The notes under the pieces were generated by a model that was not told the DNA's origin, did not search any database, and saw only the letters and a program-made list of their open reading frames with translations. A program made the translations under genes and the position numbers. 64,000 nucleotides of DNA from CALLVY01 sp937899855. GTDB lineage: Bacteria; Bacteroidota; Bacteroidia; Chitinophagales; Saprospiraceae. The stretch is from contig JBCBQC010000012.1 of NCBI GenBank assembly GCA_039820405.1, forward strand, positions 1-64,000, in the 5' to 3' direction. The stretch's first letter is position 1. Each line of letters starts with the position of its first letter. Shown piece after piece: positions 61,613-64,000 of this stretch.

Positions 61613-62347
61613 ATGGAATCCGTTATCGAAGTCAAGGGATTACGCAAGACCTACGTCATGGGAACGCAGACCGTCAATGCCTTGCGCTCGGTCGATCTTA
61701 ATATCCACAAAAATGATTACGTCGCCCTGATGGGCCCCTCCGGCTCGGGGAAGTCTACCCTGATGAACCTGCTGGGCTGTCTGGATACCCCCTCGGCTGG
61801 CGATTACCGGCTCGACGGCATCAACGTCAGTACCATGGAGGACGCTGATCTGGCCGAAGTACGCAACAAAAAGATCGGCTTTGTTTTCCAAACCTTTAAC
61901 CTCCTGCCCCGCCTCTCCGCCCTGGGCAACGTCGCCCTGCCGCTAGTGTACGCCGGCCTGGGACGCAGCGCCCGCGAGGCCAAGGCCCGGGCCGCCCTCG
62001 AATCCGTAGGCCTGGGCGACCGCGTCGACCACAAACCCAACGAACTTTCCGGGGGGCAGCGCCAACGGGTGGCCATCGCCCGGGCCCTGGTCAATGATCC
62101 CTCCCTCATCCTGGCGGACGAACCCACGGGGAATCTCGATACCCGCACCTCCATCGAAATCATGGCCATCTTCGAGGAGCTCTACAAAAAGGGCAATACC
62201 ATCATCATCGTTACCCACGAACCCGATATTGCCGAGCATTGCCAACGCATCATCCGCCTGCGCGACGGGCTGGTGGAAAAAGACGAGATCAACGAACGGA
62301 TGGTCAGCGCTCAGTCCAATCCGATTTTGCTTCAACCCCTGGACTGA
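61613..62347 (+). CDS. LolD/MacB-type ABC transporter ATP-binding protein
   Basis: 244 residues. Walker A GPSGSGKST (about 41-49), Q loop, signature LSGGQRQRVAIARAL (about 143-157), Walker B LILADEPTGNLD (about 163-174) and the switch His in VTHEPDIA. The MGTQTVNALRSVDLNI start is that of the FtsE/LolD/MacB group, which powers lipoprotein release, septation or peptide export together with a MacB/LolC-like permease. No permease gene is adjacent; the next gene is an adenosyltransferase. Two or more paralogues are normal in this phylum. Confidence 0.88.
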   Translation: MESVIEVKGLRKTYVMGTQTVNALRSVDLNIHKNDYVALMGPSGSGKSTLMNLLGCLDTPSAGDYRLDGINVSTMEDADLAEVRNKKIGFVFQTFNLLPRLSALGNVALPLVYAGLGRSAREAKARAALESVGLGDRVDHKPNELSGGQRQRVAIARALVNDPSLILADEPTGNLDTRTSIEIMAIFEELYKKGNTIIIVTHEPDIAEHCQRIIRLRDGLVEKDEINERMVSAQSNPILLQPLD

Positions 62348-62386
62348 CTACGGGGCGGAGCCTTTCACCTTATCCAAATTCAAACC

Positions 62387-62938
62387 ATGTCCTTTAAGAT
62401 CTATACCAAAACTGGCGACCTAGGCGAGACCTCGCTTTTCGGTGGCCGCCGCTTGTCCAAAAGCCACCTCCGCATCGAATGCTACGGTACGGTCGACGAG
62501 CTCAACGCCTTCATCGGATTGCTGCGCGATGGCCTGAGCGATGCCGCGCGCAAGGAGCAACTCAAAGCCATCCAAGATCGTCTCTTCGTAATTGGCTCCA
62601 ACCTGGCCAGCGATCCCGAGAAGGATTTGCCCGTACCCGACATCCTGGCCTCCGACATCGACCTGCTGGAGAAGGCCATGGATACCATGGATGAGGACCT
62701 CCCCCCCCTCAAAAACTTTATCCTGCCGGGGGGGCATCCCCTCGTCTCCCAGGCCCACGTTTGCCGAACGGTCTGCCGGCGGGCCGAGCGCCTGATCGTC
62801 GCCCTACAGCGGGCCGAACCCGTCGCCCCCATTATTCTCCAATACCTCAACCGCCTGTCGGACTATTTCTTTATCCTTTCCCGTCACCTGGCTCTCCAAA
62901 TGGGCGTGGAGGAGATCGTCTGGAATCCCCGCAGCTAA
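62387..62938 (+). CDS. PduO-type cob(I)alamin adenosyltransferase
   Basis: 183 residues. KIYTKTGDLGETSLFGGRRLSKSHLRIECYGTVDELNA is the ATP-binding start of PduO/MMAB-type adenosyltransferases. The later SQAHVCRTVCRRAERLIVAL and LNRLSDYFFILSRHL segments complete the five-helix bundle. It makes adenosylcobalamin from cob(I)alamin and ATP, probably for a mutase or ribonucleotide reductase elsewhere. It follows the ABC ATPase gene after 39 bases. No cobalamin riboswitch was seen. Confidence 0.92.
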   Translation: MSFKIYTKTGDLGETSLFGGRRLSKSHLRIECYGTVDELNAFIGLLRDGLSDAARKEQLKAIQDRLFVIGSNLASDPEKDLPVPDILASDIDLLEKAMDTMDEDLPPLKNFILPGGHPLVSQAHVCRTVCRRAERLIVALQRAEPVAPIILQYLNRLSDYFFILSRHLALQMGVEEIVWNPRS

Positions 62939-62960
62939 AGGGGCTTTTCCCGTCAATTCT

Positions 62961-62968
62961 TATCTTTG
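62961..62968 (+). promoter_or_regulatory. Candidate -7 element of a leaderless promoter
   Basis: TATCTTTG matches TAnnTTTG exactly and ends six bases before the ATG at 62975. Transcription would begin at or next to the start codon, giving a leaderless message. No clear TTTG is found at the usual -33 distance. Confidence 0.4.
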
Positions 62969-62974
62969 TGGCGT

Positions 62975-64000
62975 ATGAAGGACCCCGCCCTACGTCGTTT
63001 TTGGACCTGGTCCAGTTGGAGCCGTTACGGACTCGCACTGGTCGTAGTGGTTTTTATCAGTTTTCTCTTTCCCCAAGTGGAAAAGGAAACGTGGGCCGAC
63101 CGGGCGGGTGGCGTCTGGACGGGAGCGGACCTCTACGCGCCCGCGCCCTTGCCCCTGCGTAGAGGCGATACCGCGACCGCTCCGTCCGAAGGGCTGGAGC
63201 AGCTGCCCCGCTTTCGCCTCGACCGTCAGCGGGCCGAAGTGGAGGAGTTGACCTTCGCCCAAGAATTCCAAAGCCAGCTTACCATCGTACGCCAGGATCG
63301 CTCGGCTTATTTCGACCTGTTGCGCTTTCCCGAAAAGTACCTGAACTACGGCAAGGGTTTGATCCGCCACTTTTACGACATTGGAATCCTTCCCCCGCCC
63401 GAAGTATTCGACCCGGCGCGGCAGCCCGAGTTGCTCCTCGATGATGGGGTAGCCACCAAACGCCGCTCGGTTAATGCTTTTTTGACCCTGGAGGGTGTGG
63501 AGTTGGCCATTGGTGATTCCCTGTTTGCCAGTGGCTTGGCAGAAGCGGAGTTTCTTTTTCCCCTACTTCAGGTGCGCTTTCGCTCCAACCTGCTCCCGCT
63601 GATAGCGGAGGAGGGCACGGCTGGCGCACCCGTGGCGGCGGTCGCGATTCCCCGTGGGGCCCTGCTGGTGGCCCGGGGGGATAGCCTGGGGGAGGAGGTC
63701 CAGCTGCGGCTAGAGGCTTACGAGGAGTGGCGGATGACCAATGGCCAGGGCCCCGCCCAGCCCGCCCTGATTTTTACGGGCAACTTTTTACTGACCAGTC
63801 TGCTCATCGGCCTGTTTCTGTTTTACCTCCAGTTTCATGCCCCCGATGCCTTTGGGTCGTGGAAGAAGTTGAGCTTTATGTTGCTTTGGTTGGCGGTGTA
63901 TAGCTATCTGGTGTATTCCCTGGAAAATCTATCGGCGCTGAGTGTTTACGTGATCCCCTTTTGCATTGCTCCGCTAATTATCAAGGTCTTCTTCAACGAT
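62975..64000 (+). CDS. PgpH-type 7TM-HD c-di-AMP phosphodiesterase, N-terminal part
   Basis: The frame is open from the ATG at 62975 to the window end (342 codons), so the gene is cut off. An N-terminal transmembrane helix (about 16-34, SRYGLALVVVVFISFLF) is followed by a 230-residue extracytoplasmic region and at least two further helices (about 267-288 and 299-318), and the last visible residues are PFCIAPLIIKVFFN. This is the layout of 7TMR-HDED proteins such as PgpH, whose cytoplasmic HD domain, past the window, degrades c-di-AMP. The HD residues cannot be checked here. Confidence 0.75.
   Translation, partial: MKDPALRRFWTWSSWSRYGLALVVVVFISFLFPQVEKETWADRAGGVWTGADLYAPAPLPLRRGDTATAPSEGLEQLPRFRLDRQRAEVEELTFAQEFQSQLTIVRQDRSAYFDLLRFPEKYLNYGKGLIRHFYDIGILPPPEVFDPARQPELLLDDGVATKRRSVNAFLTLEGVELAIGDSLFASGLAEAEFLFPLLQVRFRSNLLPLIAEEGTAGAPVAAVAIPRGALLVARGDSLGEEVQLRLEAYEEWRMTNGQGPAQPALIFTGNFLLTSLLIGLFLFYLQFHAPDAFGSWKKLSFMLLWLAVYSYLVYSLENLSALSVYVIPFCIAPLIIKVFFND

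Overview
The window looks like a chromosomal segment of a GC-rich marine-type Bacteroidota, most likely Saprospiraceae (Lewinella/Neolewinella-like). The evidence is four very large or repeat-rich secreted proteins with type IX secretion (T9SS) sorting domains (three type A, one type B), a PorP/SprF-family protein, a SusC/CarA-like TonB-dependent receptor with a carboxypeptidase-regulatory N-terminal domain, and several promoters resembling the Bacteroidota TTTG-N19-22-TAnnTTTG consensus. No rRNA, tRNA, CRISPR array, intact insertion sequence or prophage was seen. Coding density is high and most genes are housekeeping or surface-related.

Layout. 1-3.2 kb: a cysteine-biosynthesis operon (CysM-like synthase, Mec-like JAMM protease, CysO-like sulfur carrier, MoeZ-like E1-rhodanese). 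A 27-residue leader peptide with seven consecutive Cys codons and an intrinsic terminator precede it, which makes an apparent cysteine attenuator. 3.3-12.2 kb: a tail-anchored protein, a golvesin/amidase exoprotein, MsrA, an O-antigen-ligase-like membrane protein, a small T9SS cargo with Cys-rich repeats and a class V aminotransferase. 12.5-18.8 kb: a TonB receptor and a secreted LTD/OB-fold repeat protein. 18.8-27.8 kb: a patatin, a phosphoribosyltransferase, a membrane Fe-S/CCG redox operon, a Spo0M-like protein, a TPR lipoprotein, a photolyase and an S41 peptidase. 28-32.7 kb: a 1545-residue SprB/PKD/SdrD-type T9SS adhesin. 33-35.2 kb: RtcB and CoaE, preceded by an AT-rich stretch with a possible reverse-transcriptase relic. 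35.4-44.3 kb: a PorP, PorE-like and giant type B PKD adhesin module. 44.3-44.6 kb: a nested inverted-repeat element. 44.6-47.8 kb: a BioD-like ATPase, then an ECF sigma factor, two membrane proteins and Hsp20. 47.9-53.9 kb: an exported Gfo/Idh/MocA oxidoreductase, RluF, a methyltransferase, a persulfide-dioxygenase/rhodanese fusion, an NnrU/ICMT-like protein and a free rhodanese. 54-57.6 kb: a small double-glycine peptide gene, a helical protein and a histidine kinase/LytTR pair. 57.7-64 kb: a ThuA lipoprotein, acyl-ACP thioesterase, deoxynucleoside kinase, GatC, a LolD-type ATPase, a PduO-type adenosyltransferase and the start of a PgpH-type 7TM-HD protein.

The genes fall into two themes. 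One is sulfur: protein-bound-sulfur cysteine synthesis under apparent cysteine attenuation, persulfide oxidation, rhodaneses and methionine sulfoxide repair. The other is the T9SS-decorated cell surface: adhesins, a PorP/OmpA-type anchoring module, cell-wall amidase and O-antigen assembly. The least expected items are the cysteine attenuator (25-178), the roughly 190-bp folded inverted-repeat element (44453-44642) and the unannotated GG-motif peptide gene (54158-54283).
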